A stretch of 64,000 nt of DNA from Paraburkholderia sp. Ac-20340 (GCF_017104965.1 NZ_JAAGPR010000003.1:62001-126000); one strand, 5' to 3'. Shown: positions 21,297 to 32,444, counted from the first letter of the stretch. The notes: generated by a model not told the origin, from the letters alone. Numbers and translations: made by a program.

Positions 21297-22454
21297 TTAC
21301 GCTGCGCGCGAGCCGTATCGCAGGCGCGTGAGCTGTTCGGCCTCGTTCGCGAGCAGCACGGCGGCGTCGCGGATCGCGGTTTCGAGCGTGATCGGGCCCG
21401 GCGCGGGCGAGAAGCAACCGCTGAAGTGCTCGCCAAGACGCGGCAGCGCGCTGGAATCGACTGCGCCCGAAAGCAGCGTAGCCGGCACACCCGCGGCCTG
21501 CGCGTGGCGGCAGGCGATAAAGGGCGCCTTGCCGTGCAGCGTCTGCACGTCCGAACGGCCTTCGCCGGTGATGAGCCAGTGCGCGCCCGCGAGTGCAGTG
21601 TCGAGACCGATGGTGCGCGCAACGACTTCGGCGCCCGGTTCGAAGCTCGCGCCCAGCATGCGCAGCGCAAAGCCCAACCCGCCCGCCGCGCCCGCGCCTG
21701 CTTCATGGCGCGCCTGGCGATTCAGCGCGGCTTCGAGCAGATCGGCGAAATGGCCGAGCGCTGCGTCAATCGTCGCGACTTCCTCGGCTTTCACGCCTTT
21801 TTGCGGACCGAACACGGCGGTGGCGCCATGATCGCCCGTGAGCGGATTGTCCACATCCGACATGGCGATGAAGGTGGCTTCGGCCAGCCGCGGGTCGAGG
21901 CCGGAGACATCCACGCGCGCTACGCGAGCCAGCGCTTGCGGCGTGGGTTCGAGCGCGCTTCCCGTCGCATCGAACAGTTGCAGGCCGAGGCCGACCAGCA
22001 GTCCGGCGCCGCCATCGTTGGTGCTGCTGCCGCCGAGCGCGACAAAAAAACGGCGCACGCCTTCGTCCAGCAGCGCGCGCACGGCCGCGCCCATGCCGCG
22101 CGTGCTGCGCGCAGCGACCGGCACGCCCATGCCGACCGTATCGGTAATGCCGACGATCTCGGCGGTTTCGACGATCGCGCTGCCGTCGTGCAGCAGGCCG
22201 ACGAGCGCATCGCGGTGCGCGCCGGCGGCGCCTTCGACATTGAGCGTGCGGCGCTCGCCGCCGACGCTCAGCATGGCGTCGAGCGTGCCTTCGCCGCCAT
22301 CGGCCATCGGGCAGATGCGGATTTCGGCATCGGGACGGGCGCGGCGGATGCCATCGGCGATCGCGGCGGCGACCCCATCCGCGCTGAGCGAGCCTTTGAA
22401 TGAATCGGGAGCGATGACGACGACGGGTGCGTCAGCAAACGTCTGGTTAGGCAT
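21297..22454 (-). CDS. Glycerate kinase (GlxK/GarK type)
   Basis: The 385-residue protein starts APDSFKGSLSADGVAAAIADG, the N-terminal signature of type 1 glycerate 2-kinases. It contains MADGGEGT, the substrate-binding LGGSSTNDGGAGLLVGLG and ITGEGRSDVQT. These bind ATP and glycerate. It converts D-glycerate to 2-phosphoglycerate in glyoxylate and tartronate use. Length is normal for the family. It is monocistronic here, with the MarR gene downstream. Confidence 0.92.
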   Translation of the reverse strand: MPNQTFADAPVVVIAPDSFKGSLSADGVAAAIADGIRRARPDAEIRICPMADGGEGTLDAMLSVGGERRTLNVEGAAGAHRDALVGLLHDGSAIVETAEIVGITDTVGMGVPVAARSTRGMGAAVRALLDEGVRRFFVALGGSSTNDGGAGLLVGLGLQLFDATGSALEPTPQALARVARVDVSGLDPRLAEATFIAMSDVDNPLTGDHGATAVFGPQKGVKAEEVATIDAALGHFADLLEAALNRQARHEAGAGAAGGLGFALRMLGASFEPGAEVVARTIGLDTALAGAHWLITGEGRSDVQTLHGKAPFIACRHAQAAGVPATLLSGAVDSSALPRLGEHFSGCFSPAPGPITLETAIRDAAVLLANEAEQLTRLRYGSRAA

Positions 22455-23071
22455 GGTGTCTCGACTGGAAGAGTAGTGATGGCGGCTGCGGCCGGCGGGG
22501 CGTCCGGCGCGAGCGTTAGCTTACCAGCCGCGAGGGGCGCGCTGGATACCCGAAGCGCGATAGCGCGCATCGCGAACAGCCGGGTTATGGCGTTCCGCTA
22601 GAGGCGCGGCACGGTACAAACGCAGGCCAAACCGGCCCGTTTTAGACCGAAAACGGGCCGGTTCATAGGCCTTTTCCGCGTCCGAACGGCAATTCCATTT
22701 GGGTCGGGCAATAGTTTGCTAAAATACTCGGCTCTTTTGACGGAACCGCACCGCAAACCGTCCTTTTTGGCCTGTCGGGCCGATTCGGAACGGGCCGGGT
22801 CTCGCGGCTCCCGGAAAAGGGCGCCGCCCAGCGGGCAGCGTCCGCGAAAGCCCGCTTCAACGCCTCGGCGTGCCGCGCGGGCAGGGCGGACGATTGCCGC
22901 CGAATGCTGCGAAAAGCGCTTTATCCGGTTAGAGAGCGCTTGTTGGTCAGGATCGACCGGCAAGCGACGCCGACGAGGCACAAGCGAGACGCAAGCGATG
23001 CGGATTTTCCCATCGGACTGCGGCAGCAAAGATTACTGATACGCTCGAACAATTTTAGGACGATTGAAGCC
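22455..23071. promoter_or_regulatory. Divergent intergenic region of glycerate kinase and tig
   Basis: No gene is seen. It holds a perfect 14-bp-arm palindrome (22630-22643 with 22650-22663, 6-nt loop). A possible tig promoter lies at TTGGGT (22699-22704) and TAAAAT (22720-22725), with a short 15-bp spacer. If that promoter is used, tig has a long GC-rich leader of about 340 nt. An in-frame extension of tig to 22904 is open but lacks family similarity. Confidence 0.4.
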
Positions 23072-24418
23072 ATGGCTAACGTTGTTGAAAACCTCGGCAA
23101 GCTCGAACGCCGCGTGACGATTTCCCTGCCGAAGGACGCCGTGCAGAAAGAAGTCGATTCGCGCATCCGCCAACTCGCGAAGAACGTGCGCATGCCGGGT
23201 TTCCGCCCGGGCAAGGTGCCGCTCAAGATGGTCACGCAACAGTACTCGGGCCAGGTGGAAGCCGAAGTCCTGAGCGACAAGGTTGGCAAGGAATTCTTCG
23301 ATATCAGCCGCACGGAAAACCTGCGCGTTGCAGGCCAGCCGAGCTTCGCGCCGAAGGCCGAAGCTGCTGAAGGCGATTACGCTTTCGACGCGACCTTCGA
23401 GGTCTACCCGGAAGTGAAGCTGGGCGACGTCGCCAGCGCCGAAATCGAGCGCACGACCACGACCATCAGCGAAGCGGAAATCGACCGCACGCTGGACATC
23501 CTGCGCAAGCAGCGCGTCCACTACCATGCACGCGGCGAAGCCGGCGAGCACGGTGACGGCGGCGCAGACACGGCAGCCAAGGAAGGCGACCGCGTGACGG
23601 TCGACTTCGTCGGCAAGATCGACGACGTCGCATTCCCGGGCGGCACGGCTGAAGGCTTCGCATTCGTGCTGGGCGAAGGCCGCATGCTGCCGGAATTCGA
23701 AAAGGCAGCGCTTGGCCTGAAGCAGGGCGAGTCGCGCGAATTCGACCTGGCATTCCCCGAGGACTACCACGGCAAGGACGTCGCAGGTAAGACCGCGAAG
23801 TTCACGATCACGATGCAACTGATCGAATGGGCGCACCTGCCGGAAATCGACGGTGAATTCGCCAAGTCGCTCGGCATCGCCGACGGCGACCTCGTGAAAA
23901 TGCGCGCCGAAATCAAGGACAACCTCGAGCGCGAAGCCAAGCGTCGCACCCAGGCTATCGTCAAGAACCAGGTGATGGACGCCCTGCTGAAGATCGCCGA
24001 ACTCGACGTGCCGAACGCACTGATCGAACAGGACCAGCAGCGCCTCGTCGAAATGGCGCGTGCCGATCTGGAACAGCGCGGCGTGCCCAACGCCAAGGAC
24101 GCACCGATCCCGGCCGAAATGTTCAAGGAACAAGCCGAGCGCCGCGTCAAGCTGGGCCTCGTGCTGGCCGAGCTGGTGAAGGCGAACAACCTCGAAGCGA
24201 AGCCGGAACAGATCCGCGCTGAAGTCGACGAATTCGCGAAAAGCTACGAAGACCCGAAGGAAGTCGTGCGCTGGTATTATTCGAACCAGCAGCGTCTGGC
24301 CGAAATGGAAGCGTACGTCGTCGAATCGAACGTCGTTGACTTCGTGATCGGCAAGGCCAAGGTGACGGACAAGCAAGTGAGCTTCGAAGAACTGGCAAGC
24401 GCAACGGCGCAGGCTTAA
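23072..24418 (+). CDS. tig: Trigger factor, ribosome-associated chaperone and PPIase
   Basis: ATG 23072 gives 448 residues, the normal length. The ribosome-docking loop motif GFRPGKVP lies near residue 45. The FKBP-type PPIase domain (about residues 165-250, [20 protein letters not shown] and [18 protein letters not shown]) follows. The C-terminal chaperone arms complete the protein. It binds nascent chains at the ribosome exit tunnel. It is upstream of clpP-clpX-lon in the conserved proteostasis cluster. The open frame extends further upstream, but that part is not protein-like. Confidence 0.98.
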   Translation: MANVVENLGKLERRVTISLPKDAVQKEVDSRIRQLAKNVRMPGFRPGKVPLKMVTQQYSGQVEAEVLSDKVGKEFFDISRTENLRVAGQPSFAPKAEAAEGDYAFDATFEVYPEVKLGDVASAEIERTTTTISEAEIDRTLDILRKQRVHYHARGEAGEHGDGGADTAAKEGDRVTVDFVGKIDDVAFPGGTAEGFAFVLGEGRMLPEFEKAALGLKQGESREFDLAFPEDYHGKDVAGKTAKFTITMQLIEWAHLPEIDGEFAKSLGIADGDLVKMRAEIKDNLEREAKRRTQAIVKNQVMDALLKIAELDVPNALIEQDQQRLVEMARADLEQRGVPNAKDAPIPAEMFKEQAERRVKLGLVLAELVKANNLEAKPEQIRAEVDEFAKSYEDPKEVVRWYYSNQQRLAEMEAYVVESNVVDFVIGKAKVTDKQVSFEELASATAQA

Positions 24419-24606
24419 ATCTGCCCGCTACGGCGTGCCGGCTGTCGGAGCGACCGACGGCCAGCACGCCGTTTTTGTATCCGCAGAATTTGGCCACACA
24501 CGCGTTAGGGTTGATTTCTGCAGGGTCCGTCGCCATTCCGGTATTTCAGGCTTACTTTGTTTGACCTGCGTAACCAGAACAACTCTTCCAGACAAGGATG
24601 CACCGC

Positions 24607-25260
24607 ATGACCATTCGCGCTCAATCGCTGGACACGTTGACCTCCCACGCCTCGCGCGACCTCGAACCGCAGGCGCTCGGCCTCGTGCCGATCGTCGTCG
24701 AGACGAGCGGCCGCGGCGAGCGTTCGTATGACATCTATTCGCGCCTGCTGAAAGAGCGCGTGGTGTTCCTGGTCGGCGAAGTGAACGACCAGACCGCGAA
24801 CCTCGTTGTCGCCCAGCTCCTGTTCCTCGAAAGCGAGAACCCGGACAAGGACATCAGCCTGTACATCAACAGCCCGGGCGGCTCGGTCTCGGCCGGTATG
24901 GCGATTTACGACACGATGCAGTTCATCAAGCCGAACGTTTCGACCCTTTGCATGGGCCTCGCGGCCTCGATGGGCGCGTTCCTGCTGGCAGCGGGCGAGA
25001 AGGGCAAGCGTTTCGCGCTGCCGAACTCGCGCGTGATGATTCACCAGCCGCTGGGCGGCGCGCGTGGCCAGGCGTCGGATATCGAAATCCAGGCGCGTGA
25101 AATTCTGTACCTGAAGGAACGTCTGAACCAGTTGCTCTCGCACCATACCGGTCAGCCGGTCGAGCGCATTGCGCGCGACACCGACCGCGACAACTTCATG
25201 TCCGGCGACGACGCGCAGGCGTACGGCCTCGTCGATCAGGTGCTCCACAAGCGTCCCTGA
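24607..25260 (+). CDS. clpP: ATP-dependent Clp protease proteolytic subunit
   Basis: ATG 24607 has AAGG at correct spacing; ATG 24598 lies too close to it. The 217-residue serine protease has the catalytic triad Ser121 (GLAASMGAF), His146 ([10 protein letters not shown]) and Asp195 (DTDRDNFMS). The oligomerisation and active-site loop [15 protein letters not shown] is intact. It forms the 14-mer barrel that degrades substrates unfolded by ClpX. A long intergenic hairpin separates it from clpX. Confidence 0.98.
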   Translation: MTIRAQSLDTLTSHASRDLEPQALGLVPIVVETSGRGERSYDIYSRLLKERVVFLVGEVNDQTANLVVAQLLFLESENPDKDISLYINSPGGSVSAGMAIYDTMQFIKPNVSTLCMGLAASMGAFLLAAGEKGKRFALPNSRVMIHQPLGGARGQASDIEIQAREILYLKERLNQLLSHHTGQPVERIARDTDRDNFMSGDDAQAYGLVDQVLHKRP

Positions 25261-25266
25261 TCCGGC

Positions 25267-25303
25267 ACGCGTTTCCGGCGTCAAAAAAGCGCCGGAAACG
25301 CGT
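25267..25303. repeat. Perfect 14-bp-arm hairpin between clpP and clpX
   Basis: ACGCGTTTCCGGCG (25267-25280) is exactly complementary to 25290-25303, with a 9-nt A-rich loop. There is no T run after it on the plus strand, so it may be an attenuator or RNA-stability element rather than a full terminator. Confidence 0.7.
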
Positions 25304-25491
25304 ATGCAGCGTGACTTAACCCCGTGAAAAAAGGGATAGGCACGCGCGTGCGGACCATGTGAAATAATCAGCAAACGCGCTTCGCGGCCTGCGGCCCCAA
25401 CGCCGTCACAGCAAGCGGTTAACGCACCCCCGGCCGGGCCAGGGGAAACGGCGTATTATCTGTAACAGAGTGTCCGGAGGCTCATCTATCC

Positions 25492-26763
25492 ATGGCGGAC
25501 AAAAAAGGTTCTAACAGCGAGAAGCTGTTGTATTGCTCGTTTTGCGGCAAAAGCCAGCATGAGGTCAAGAAATTGATCGCTGGCCCGTCGGTGTTCATCT
25601 GCGATGAATGTATCGACCTGTGCAACGAGATCATTCGCGACGAAGCCGCCGGTGCGGGTATCGACGCGGCGCTGTCGCGCTCGGACCTGCCGAGCCCGCA
25701 GGAGATCCGCGACATCCTCGACCAGTACGTGATCGGCCAGGAACGCGCGAAGAAGATTCTCGCAGTGGCGGTGTACAACCACTACAAGCGTCTGAAGCAT
25801 CTCGACAAGAAAGACGAAGTCGAACTCTCGAAGAGCAACATCCTGCTGATCGGGCCTACGGGTTCGGGCAAGACGCTGCTCGCGCAGACGCTCGCGCGCC
25901 TTCTGAACGTGCCGTTCGTGATCGCGGACGCCACCACGCTGACCGAAGCCGGTTATGTGGGTGAGGATGTCGAGAACATCATCCAGAAGCTGCTGCAGAA
26001 CTGCAATTACGAAGTCGACAAGGCCCAGCGCGGCATCGTCTACATCGACGAAATCGACAAGATCAGCCGCAAGTCGGACAACCCGTCGATTACGCGCGAC
26101 GTGTCGGGCGAAGGCGTGCAGCAGGCGCTGCTCAAGCTCGTCGAAGGCACGATGGCGTCGGTGCCTCCGCAGGGCGGCCGCAAGCATCCGAACCAGGATT
26201 TCATTCAGGTCGATACGACCAACATCCTGTTCATCTGCGGCGGCGCGTTCGACGGTCTGGAAAAGGTCATCACGGATCGCACGGAAAAAACCGGTATCGG
26301 TTTTGGCGCGAGTGTGAAGAGCAAGCAGGAACGCGACACGGGCGAAGTGCTGCGCGAGACGGAACCGGAAGATCTGATCAAGTTCGGTCTGATTCCCGAA
26401 CTGATCGGCCGTCTGCCGGTGGTCGCCACGCTCGGCAAGCTCGACGAAGCCGCGCTCATGAAGATTCTGGTCGAGCCGAAGAATGCGCTCGTCAAGCAGT
26501 ATCACAAGCTCTTCAACATGGAGCGCGTGGAACTGGAAATCCGCCCGGCCGCGCTGCAGGCTGTCGCCCGCAAGGCGATCCGCCGCAAGACCGGGGCCCG
26601 TGGCCTGCGTTCGATCCTGGAACAGGCATTGCTCGACGTCATGTACGAGCTGCCGACCATGAAGGGCGTGAGCAAGGTCATCATCGACGACAACGTGATT
26701 GATGGCGACGGCAAGCCGCTTCTGATTTACGAAGACGCGCCTAAAGTCGCTGGGTCGAACTGA
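25492..26763 (+). CDS. clpX: ATP-dependent Clp protease, ATP-binding subunit
   Basis: The 423-residue AAA+ unfoldase has an N-terminal C4 zinc-binding domain (CSFCGKS...CDECIDLC, about residues 14-39). It also has Walker A GPTGSGKT, Walker B VYIDEIDK and a sensor 2 region ([13 protein letters not shown]). It recognises tagged substrates and feeds them to ClpP. A GGAGG lies about 13 bp before the ATG. A terminator follows at 26796. Length and motifs are complete. Confidence 0.98.
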   Translation: MADKKGSNSEKLLYCSFCGKSQHEVKKLIAGPSVFICDECIDLCNEIIRDEAAGAGIDAALSRSDLPSPQEIRDILDQYVIGQERAKKILAVAVYNHYKRLKHLDKKDEVELSKSNILLIGPTGSGKTLLAQTLARLLNVPFVIADATTLTEAGYVGEDVENIIQKLLQNCNYEVDKAQRGIVYIDEIDKISRKSDNPSITRDVSGEGVQQALLKLVEGTMASVPPQGGRKHPNQDFIQVDTTNILFICGGAFDGLEKVITDRTEKTGIGFGASVKSKQERDTGEVLRETEPEDLIKFGLIPELIGRLPVVATLGKLDEAALMKILVEPKNALVKQYHKLFNMERVELEIRPAALQAVARKAIRRKTGARGLRSILEQALLDVMYELPTMKGVSKVIIDDNVIDGDGKPLLIYEDAPKVAGSN

Positions 26764-26795
26764 TGCGGGTGATCGGCTAAAGAGTTCCGGGAAAA

Positions 26796-26827
26796 AGCCG
26801 TTCATACACTGAGATGAACGGCTTTTT
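26796..26827 (+). terminator. clpX terminator
   Basis: AGCCGTTCAT/ATGAACGGCT stem with an 8-nt loop and a T run, 33 bp after the clpX stop. Confidence 0.9.
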
Positions 26828-26954
26828 CGTTTATCTTGTGGTCGATGGCGCACCTTTTTTGGAGTCACTGAACTTTTCCCACACGCGCGAGGCTTGTAAT
26901 CGGTTTTTCAGGCCTCACTTACCGAACAATTGATTCCACTCATGGGGAAATGAA

Positions 26955-29381
26955 ATGTCAGGAACCCAACTCCTCCCGCCGGAACGCACCACGCTCCCGC
27001 TGCTGCCGCTGCGCGATGTCGTAGTCTTCCCGCATATGGTGATTCCCCTTTTCGTGGGCCGGCCGAAATCGATCAAGGCCCTCGAAGCGGCAATGGAAGG
27101 CGGCAAGCACATCATGCTCGTCGCGCAGAAGACTGCCGCAAAGGATGAGCCGACCGAAAAAGACATGTACGAAGTGGGATGTATCGCCAACATCCTGCAA
27201 ATGCTCAAGCTGCCCGACGGCACCGTGAAGGTGCTCGTGGAAGGTTTGCAGCGTGCGAAGACGCTCTCGATCGAAGAGCAGGAAACGCAGTTCTCGTGCG
27301 AAGTCATGCCGCTCGAGCCGGACCACGCCGATAGCGCTGAAACCGAAGCGCTGCGCCGTGCGATCGTCTCGCAGTTCGACCAGTACGTGAAGCTCAACAA
27401 GAAGATCCCGCCGGAGATCCTGACCTCGCTGTCGGGTATCGACGAAGCCGGTCGTCTTGCTGACACCATCGCCGCACACCTGCCGCTCAAGCTCGACCAG
27501 AAGCAGCATATCCTCGAGATGTTCCCGGTCGTGGAGCGTCTGGAGCATCTGCTCGCCCAGCTCGAAGCCGAAATCGACATCCTGCAGGTCGAAAAGCGCA
27601 TCCGTGGCCGCGTCAAGCGCCAGATGGAGAAGAGCCAGCGCGAGTACTACCTGAACGAACAGGTCAAGGCGATCCAGAAGGAACTGGGCGAAGGCGAAGA
27701 GGGTGCCGATCTCGAAGAACTCGAGAAGCGCATCACTGCCGCGCGCATGCCGAAGGAAGCCAAGAAGAAGGCTGACGCCGAGCTCAAGAAGCTCAAGCTG
27801 ATGTCGCCGATGTCGGCTGAAGCCACCGTCGTGCGCAACTACATCGACACGCTGATCGGCCTGCCGTGGCGCAAGAAGAGCAAGGTCAACAACGACCTCT
27901 CGAATGCCGAATCCGTGCTCGACGAAGACCACTACGGTCTCGAGAAAGTGAAGGAACGCATTCTCGAGTATCTCGCGGTCCAGCAACGCGTGGACAAGGT
28001 CAAGGCGCCTATCCTGTGCCTCGTTGGGCCTCCGGGCGTCGGCAAGACCTCGCTTGGGCAGTCGATTGCGCGCGCAACGAACCGCAAGTTCGTGCGTATG
28101 GCGCTGGGTGGTGTGCGTGACGAAGCCGAAATTCGCGGCCATCGTCGTACGTACATCGGTTCGATGCCGGGGAAGATCCTGCAGAGCCTGACCAAGGTCG
28201 GCGTGCGCAATCCGCTCTTCCTGCTCGACGAAGTCGACAAGATGGGTATGGATTTCCGCGGCGATCCGTCGTCGGCGCTGCTCGAAGTGCTCGACCCGGA
28301 ACAGAACCACACGTTCGCCGACCACTACATCGAAGTCGATTTCGACCTCTCCGATGTGATGTTCGTCGCCACGTCGAACTCGCTGAACATTCCGCCGCCG
28401 CTGCTCGACCGGATGGAAGTCATCCGTCTCTCGGGTTACACGGAAGACGAGAAGGTCAGCATCGCCCAGCGTTATCTCCTGCCGAAGCAGAAGAAGAACA
28501 ACGGGCTGAAGCCGACCGAGATCGAAGTGGCCGAAGGCGCGATCCGCGACATCATTCGCTACTACACGCGTGAAGCGGGCGTGCGTTCGCTCGAGCGCGA
28601 AGTGTCGAAGATCTGCCGCAAGGTCGTGAAGATGCTGCTGCTGAAGAAGGCCGACAAGGCAGTCACGGTGGACAGCGCCAACCTCGACACGTTCCTTGGC
28701 GTGCGCAAGTACGACTTCGGTCTGGCTGCGAAGGAAAACCAGGTTGGTCAGGTCACGGGCCTTGCGTGGACGGAAGTCGGCGGCGATCTGCTGACGATCG
28801 AAGCGGCGGTCATGCCTGGCAAGGGCAATGTGATCCGCACGGGTTCGCTCGGCGACGTCATGAAGGAATCGGTCGAAGCGGCTCGCTCGGTGGTGCGTTC
28901 GCGTTCGCGTCGCCTTGGTATCAAGGACGAAGCGTTCGAGAAGCAGGACATCCATATTCACGTGCCGGAAGGCGCGACGCCGAAGGACGGTCCGTCCGCA
29001 GGCGGTGCGATGACCACGGCGCTGGTGTCCGTGCTCACGGGTATTCCGGTGCGCGCCGACGTCGCGATGACGGGTGAAATCACGCTGCGCGGCGAAGTGC
29101 TGCCGATCGGCGGGCTGAAGGAAAAGCTGCTTGCAGCGCATCGCGGCGGCATCAAGCTCGTGCTGATTCCTGAAGAGAATGTCAAGGATCTGACCGAGAT
29201 TCCGGACAACGTGAAGAACGCCATCGAAATCGTGCCGGTCCGCTGGATCGACAAGGTGCTCGAACTGGCGCTCGAACGTGCACCGCAGCCGCTGCCGGAA
29301 GAAGAGGTGAAGGCCGAGGACGCGAAGGCGCCCGTGGTCGAATCGAAAGAACCCGGCACGCCGGAAGTCGTGAAACACTAA
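26955..29381 (+). CDS. lon: ATP-dependent protease Lon
   Basis: The 808-residue protein has the N-terminal substrate-binding LON domain ([20 protein letters not shown]) and a coiled-coil region. The AAA+ module carries Walker A GPPGVGKT. The proteolytic domain has catalytic Ser in PKDGPSAGG and Lys in [14 protein letters not shown]. It degrades misfolded and short-lived regulators. GGGGAAATGA precedes the ATG. A Pro/Glu-rich C-terminal tail of about 30 residues extends past the conserved domain, as in related Burkholderiaceae. Confidence 0.98.
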   Translation: MSGTQLLPPERTTLPLLPLRDVVVFPHMVIPLFVGRPKSIKALEAAMEGGKHIMLVAQKTAAKDEPTEKDMYEVGCIANILQMLKLPDGTVKVLVEGLQRAKTLSIEEQETQFSCEVMPLEPDHADSAETEALRRAIVSQFDQYVKLNKKIPPEILTSLSGIDEAGRLADTIAAHLPLKLDQKQHILEMFPVVERLEHLLAQLEAEIDILQVEKRIRGRVKRQMEKSQREYYLNEQVKAIQKELGEGEEGADLEELEKRITAARMPKEAKKKADAELKKLKLMSPMSAEATVVRNYIDTLIGLPWRKKSKVNNDLSNAESVLDEDHYGLEKVKERILEYLAVQQRVDKVKAPILCLVGPPGVGKTSLGQSIARATNRKFVRMALGGVRDEAEIRGHRRTYIGSMPGKILQSLTKVGVRNPLFLLDEVDKMGMDFRGDPSSALLEVLDPEQNHTFADHYIEVDFDLSDVMFVATSNSLNIPPPLLDRMEVIRLSGYTEDEKVSIAQRYLLPKQKKNNGLKPTEIEVAEGAIRDIIRYYTREAGVRSLEREVSKICRKVVKMLLLKKADKAVTVDSANLDTFLGVRKYDFGLAAKENQVGQVTGLAWTEVGGDLLTIEAAVMPGKGNVIRTGSLGDVMKESVEAARSVVRSRSRRLGIKDEAFEKQDIHIHVPEGATPKDGPSAGGAMTTALVSVLTGIPVRADVAMTGEITLRGEVLPIGGLKEKLLAAHRGGIKLVLIPEENVKDLTEIPDNVKNAIEIVPVRWIDKVLELALERAPQPLPEEEVKAEDAKAPVVESKEPGTPEVVKH

Positions 29382-29428
29382 GTCGATGACGGGCCGCGCC
29401 TCGCGCGGTTCGTGCCGGCTTGCAGTAC

Positions 29429-29463
29429 CCCAAAGCCCGCGGCATGTCCGCGGGCTTTTTGTT
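29429..29463 (+). terminator. lon terminator
   Basis: AAAGCCCGCGG...CCGCGGGCTTTTTG stem and T run, about 50 bp after the lon stop. Confidence 0.9.
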
Positions 29464-29593
29464 TTTCAGCGGGTTTCCAGACCTGCGTGTGAGATTCGTT
29501 GACGTTGCGGCCTTATGGCTGCCAAGGCTGCAAACGTGTCGTATCGATTCGAAGACTTCTTCCAAAGCCCCGTCGCATCAGGCTGAACCCGGC

Positions 29594-29622
29594 TTGACAC
29601 GTATTAATCGGCTTCGTTAAAT
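29594..29622 (+). promoter_or_regulatory. Probable hupB promoter
   Basis: Perfect -35 TTGACA (29594-29599), 17-bp spacer, -10 TTAAAT (29617-29622). It lies about 120 bp upstream of hupB. No competing gene lies between lon and hupB (29382-29743). Confidence 0.75.
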
Positions 29623-29743
29623 GAGCGGGCTTCGGCTTCAGGCCGTGGCCGCAGGACCGGCAAGATCAATAAACGATGTTCCTTAAGGCGCGCGGCTACG
29701 CAGTGCGCTGCCACGAATGACCACACCATCCTCGGGGACCGGA

Positions 29744-30016
29744 ATGAATAAAACGGATTTGATCGATCACATTGCACAGCAGGCCGATATTTCGAAAGCG
29801 GCGGCGGGCCGCGCGCTCGACGCCGTGATCAACGGCGTCAAAGTCACGCTGAAGAAGGGTGGCTCGGTCACGCTGGTGGGTTTCGGCACCTTTGCGGTCG
29901 GCAAGCGCGCGGCGCGCACGGGACGCAATCCGCGCACCGGCGACGCCATCAAAATCAAGGCTGCAAAAATTCCTAAATTCAGGCCTGGCAAAGCGCTGAA
30001 AGATGCGCTAAACTAG
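29744..30016 (+). CDS. hupB: Nucleoid protein HU-beta
   Basis: ATG 29744, with GGGGACCGG in front, gives the usual 90-residue HU ([20 protein letters not shown]). The DNA-binding arm signature [20 protein letters not shown] and the [12 protein letters not shown] end are intact. It bends and compacts DNA as a dimer. The longer frame from 29717 adds nine residues not typical of HU. Its position after lon and before two tRNA genes is conserved in this group. Confidence 0.97.
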   Translation: MNKTDLIDHIAQQADISKAAAGRALDAVINGVKVTLKKGGSVTLVGFGTFAVGKRAARTGRNPRTGDAIKIKAAKIPKFRPGKALKDALN

Positions 30017-30060
30017 CGGGCTCGCTGCTTGAGAAACACGGCAGCGAAAAATCTGAAGCT

Positions 30061-30136
30061 GGGTGCTTAGCTCAGTTGGTAGAGCGGCGCCCTTACAAGG
30101 CGTAGGTCGGGAGTTCGAGCCTCTCAGCACCCACCA
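30061..30136 (+). tRNA. tRNA-Val (anticodon TAC)
   Basis: GGGTGCT pairs with AGCACCC, the D-loop AGCTCAGTTGGTAGAGC and T-arm GTTCGAGCC are present, and the anticodon loop CTTACAA gives UAC. The CCA end is encoded. It begins 44 bp after hupB. Confidence 0.97.
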
Positions 30137-30210
30137 CAGTTTCAGATTGCCAGCCGCGCGATGCACACGGTGCACTACGCAGCGGTGGCAGATGGCGCAA
30201 CAAACCGCAC

Positions 30211-30287
30211 GGAGCGGTAGTTCAGTTGGTTAGAATACCGGCCTGTCACGCCGGGGGTCGCGGGTTCGAGTCCCGTCCGCTCCGCCA
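30211..30287 (+). tRNA. tRNA-Asp (anticodon GTC)
   Basis: The acceptor stem GGAGCGG pairs with CCGCTCC. D-arm TAGTTCAGTTGGTTAGAATA, anticodon loop CTGTCAC and T-arm GGTTCGAGTCC are all canonical. The CCA end is encoded. It is likely co-transcribed with tRNA-Val. Confidence 0.97.
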
Positions 30288-30308
30288 GGAATACTCCAGC
30301 AGTACAGC

Positions 30309-30339
30309 AAGAAGGCGAACTCCGGTTCGCCTTTTTTGT
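30309..30339 (+). terminator. Terminator of the tRNA transcript
   Basis: AAGGCGAAC tccg GTTCGCCTT stem followed by a T run. Confidence 0.9.
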
Positions 30340-30399
30340 TGTCTGCTGATGTAAGATCGGGCGTTCTGTTTTTTGGCGCCCTTCAACGCTTGGTCACGC

Positions 30400-32343
30400 A
30401 TGCTCGACTTTTTCCGCAATCACAAACGACTGATGATGCTGATGCTGATGCTGGTGATTCTGCCAGGTCTCGGCTTCGTCGGTATTCAAGGTTTCCGCGG
30501 CTTCTTTGACGAAAGCGCGAACGTCGCCAGCGTCAACGGTCACAAGATCACCCGTGTCGAGTACGACAACGCTGCGCGTCAGCAGATGGATCAGGCGCGC
30601 CAGATCATGGGCGCGCAGTTCGATGCCAGCATGTTCGACACGCCGCAACATCGCAAGGACATCCTCGACGGTCTGATCCAGCAACGCGTTCTCGCCGATG
30701 AAGTGCAGCGTCTGCACCTGACGGCTTCGGACGAAGCGGTGCGCCGCACGCTGCTGGCCGATCCGATCATCTCGTCGCTGAAGAACCCCGACGGTTCGAT
30801 CGATCTCGACAAATACAAGCAGTTGCTCGCCATGCAGGGCATGACGCCCGAGCAGTACGACGAGCGCGTGCGTTACAGCCTCGCGATGCAGCAACTGCCC
30901 GCGGCGCTGGTGAACAGCGCGTTCACGTCGAAGGCGCTTGCGCAGCAACTGACGGGTCTGTCGGAGCAGCAGCGCGAAGTGCAAGGTCTCGCGTTCCATG
31001 CCAGCGACTACGCGCCGAAGGTCCAGCCGACCGACGCGCAACTGCAGGCTTATTACGACGCGCACAAGAACGACTTCGCTACGCCCGCTACGGCGCAGAT
31101 CCAGTATCTGGTGCTGTCGGCGGCGACGGCTGCGGCTTCGGTCAACCCGAGCGACGCCGATCTCAAGAAGTATTACGACGACAACATCGCGCACTACAAG
31201 TCGCAGGAAGAAGTGCGCGCGAGTCACATCCTGATCACGGTTGCGAAGGATGCGAGCGCAGCTGACCGCGCTGCCGCGAAGCAGAAGGCCGAGCAGATCC
31301 TCGCCGAAGTGAAGGCGCACCCGGACCAGTTCGCGCAGCTCGCGCAGAAGGATTCGCAGGACCCGGGTTCGGCCGCGAAGGGCGGCGATCTGGGCTACTT
31401 CGGTCCGGGCATGATCGCAGGCGGTCAGGCCTTCGACGACGCCGTCTTCAAGCTGAAGAAGGACGAAATCAGCGACGTGATCCAGTCGGACTTCGGCTAT
31501 CACATCGTCAAGGTCACCGACATCAAGCCGTCCGTGACGAAGCCTTTCGACGACGTGAAGGGCCAGATCCTCAACGACGTGAAGACGCAGCAGGCAGCCA
31601 AGCTGCTCGCGGATGCAGCCGATGGCTTTACCTCGACGGTCTACGAACAGGCCAAGAGTCTGCAGCCGGCCGCCGACAAGTACAAGCTGACGATCCAGAC
31701 CGCCACGGTCACGCCGAAGCCCAACGCCACGCTGCCGCAGGATAGCCCGCTGAACAACGCGAAGTTCCTTGCAGCCGTGTTCGCGACCGATTCGGTGAAC
31801 CAGCACAACAACACGCAGGCGATCGAGGTGGGCAACAACACGCTGATCTCGGCGCACGTGACGAACTTCCAGGCTGCAGCGGTGCCGGCGTTCGCCGCGG
31901 TCAAGGATGCCGTGCGCCAGAAGGTGGTCGCGCAGCAGGCTGGCGAGATGGCGCGCAAGGACGGCGAAGCAAAGCTGGCCGAACTGCAGAAGTCGAAGTC
32001 GACCGATGGTTTCTCGTCGGCGCTCAAGGTGTCGCGCAACGACGCACAAGGCCTGCCGCCCAGCGCGCTGTCCGCTGTGTTCAAGGCCGATGCGCAGAAG
32101 CTGCCCGCTTACGTGGGCGTGGATCTCGGCAACGACGGTTACGCGATCTATCGCGTGAACAGCGTGACGAACGGCCCGGCGGCCGATGGTCAGCGTCTCG
32201 CGGCAGCGCAGCAGCAACTTGCTGGCGTCGGTGGCCAGTCGCAGACGCAGGCGTATCTCGATGCGCTGCGCGAGCGCTCGAAGGTCAAGTTCTACGGCAC
32301 GCTTGGCGCGTCGAACCAGCAAAGCGACGGCGACGGCCAGTAA
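30400..32343 (+). CDS. ppiD: Peptidyl-prolyl cis-trans isomerase D, periplasmic chaperone
   Basis: ATG 30400 gives 647 residues starting MLDFFRNHKRLMMLMLMLVI, a single N-terminal membrane anchor. A SurA-N-like chaperone domain follows. The parvulin domain lies around residues 270-365 (EEVRASHILI ... FGYHIVKVTD). Long C-terminal chaperone arms complete it. It sits in the inner membrane near the Sec translocon and helps outer-membrane and periplasmic proteins fold. The position after hupB matches the conserved hupB-ppiD order. Confidence 0.95.
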   Translation: MLDFFRNHKRLMMLMLMLVILPGLGFVGIQGFRGFFDESANVASVNGHKITRVEYDNAARQQMDQARQIMGAQFDASMFDTPQHRKDILDGLIQQRVLADEVQRLHLTASDEAVRRTLLADPIISSLKNPDGSIDLDKYKQLLAMQGMTPEQYDERVRYSLAMQQLPAALVNSAFTSKALAQQLTGLSEQQREVQGLAFHASDYAPKVQPTDAQLQAYYDAHKNDFATPATAQIQYLVLSAATAAASVNPSDADLKKYYDDNIAHYKSQEEVRASHILITVAKDASAADRAAAKQKAEQILAEVKAHPDQFAQLAQKDSQDPGSAAKGGDLGYFGPGMIAGGQAFDDAVFKLKKDEISDVIQSDFGYHIVKVTDIKPSVTKPFDDVKGQILNDVKTQQAAKLLADAADGFTSTVYEQAKSLQPAADKYKLTIQTATVTPKPNATLPQDSPLNNAKFLAAVFATDSVNQHNNTQAIEVGNNTLISAHVTNFQAAAVPAFAAVKDAVRQKVVAQQAGEMARKDGEAKLAELQKSKSTDGFSSALKVSRNDAQGLPPSALSAVFKADAQKLPAYVGVDLGNDGYAIYRVNSVTNGPAADGQRLAAAQQQLAGVGGQSQTQAYLDALRERSKVKFYGTLGASNQQSDGDGQ

Positions 32344-32369
32344 GCACCGCCATCGCTTCAAGCTTCAAA

Positions 32370-32404
32370 TGAAAACGCCCCGCAATCTGCGGGGCGTTTT
32401 GCTT
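32370..32404 (+). terminator. ppiD terminator
   Basis: AACGCCCCGC aatct GCGGGGCGTT stem followed by TTTGC. Confidence 0.85.
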
Positions 32405-32444
32405 TTGCGCGCTGCAAAAAAGTGCGGCGCGCGAGAACTCAAGC

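Noticed and set aside
22904..23071. N-terminal extension of trigger factor
   Set aside because: The frame is open, but the sequence is Arg-rich and unlike any trigger factor; ATG 23072 gives the normal length.
26958..29378. Long minus-strand open frame opposite lon
   Set aside because: It is a codon-bias shadow; Lon motifs are complete on the plus strand.
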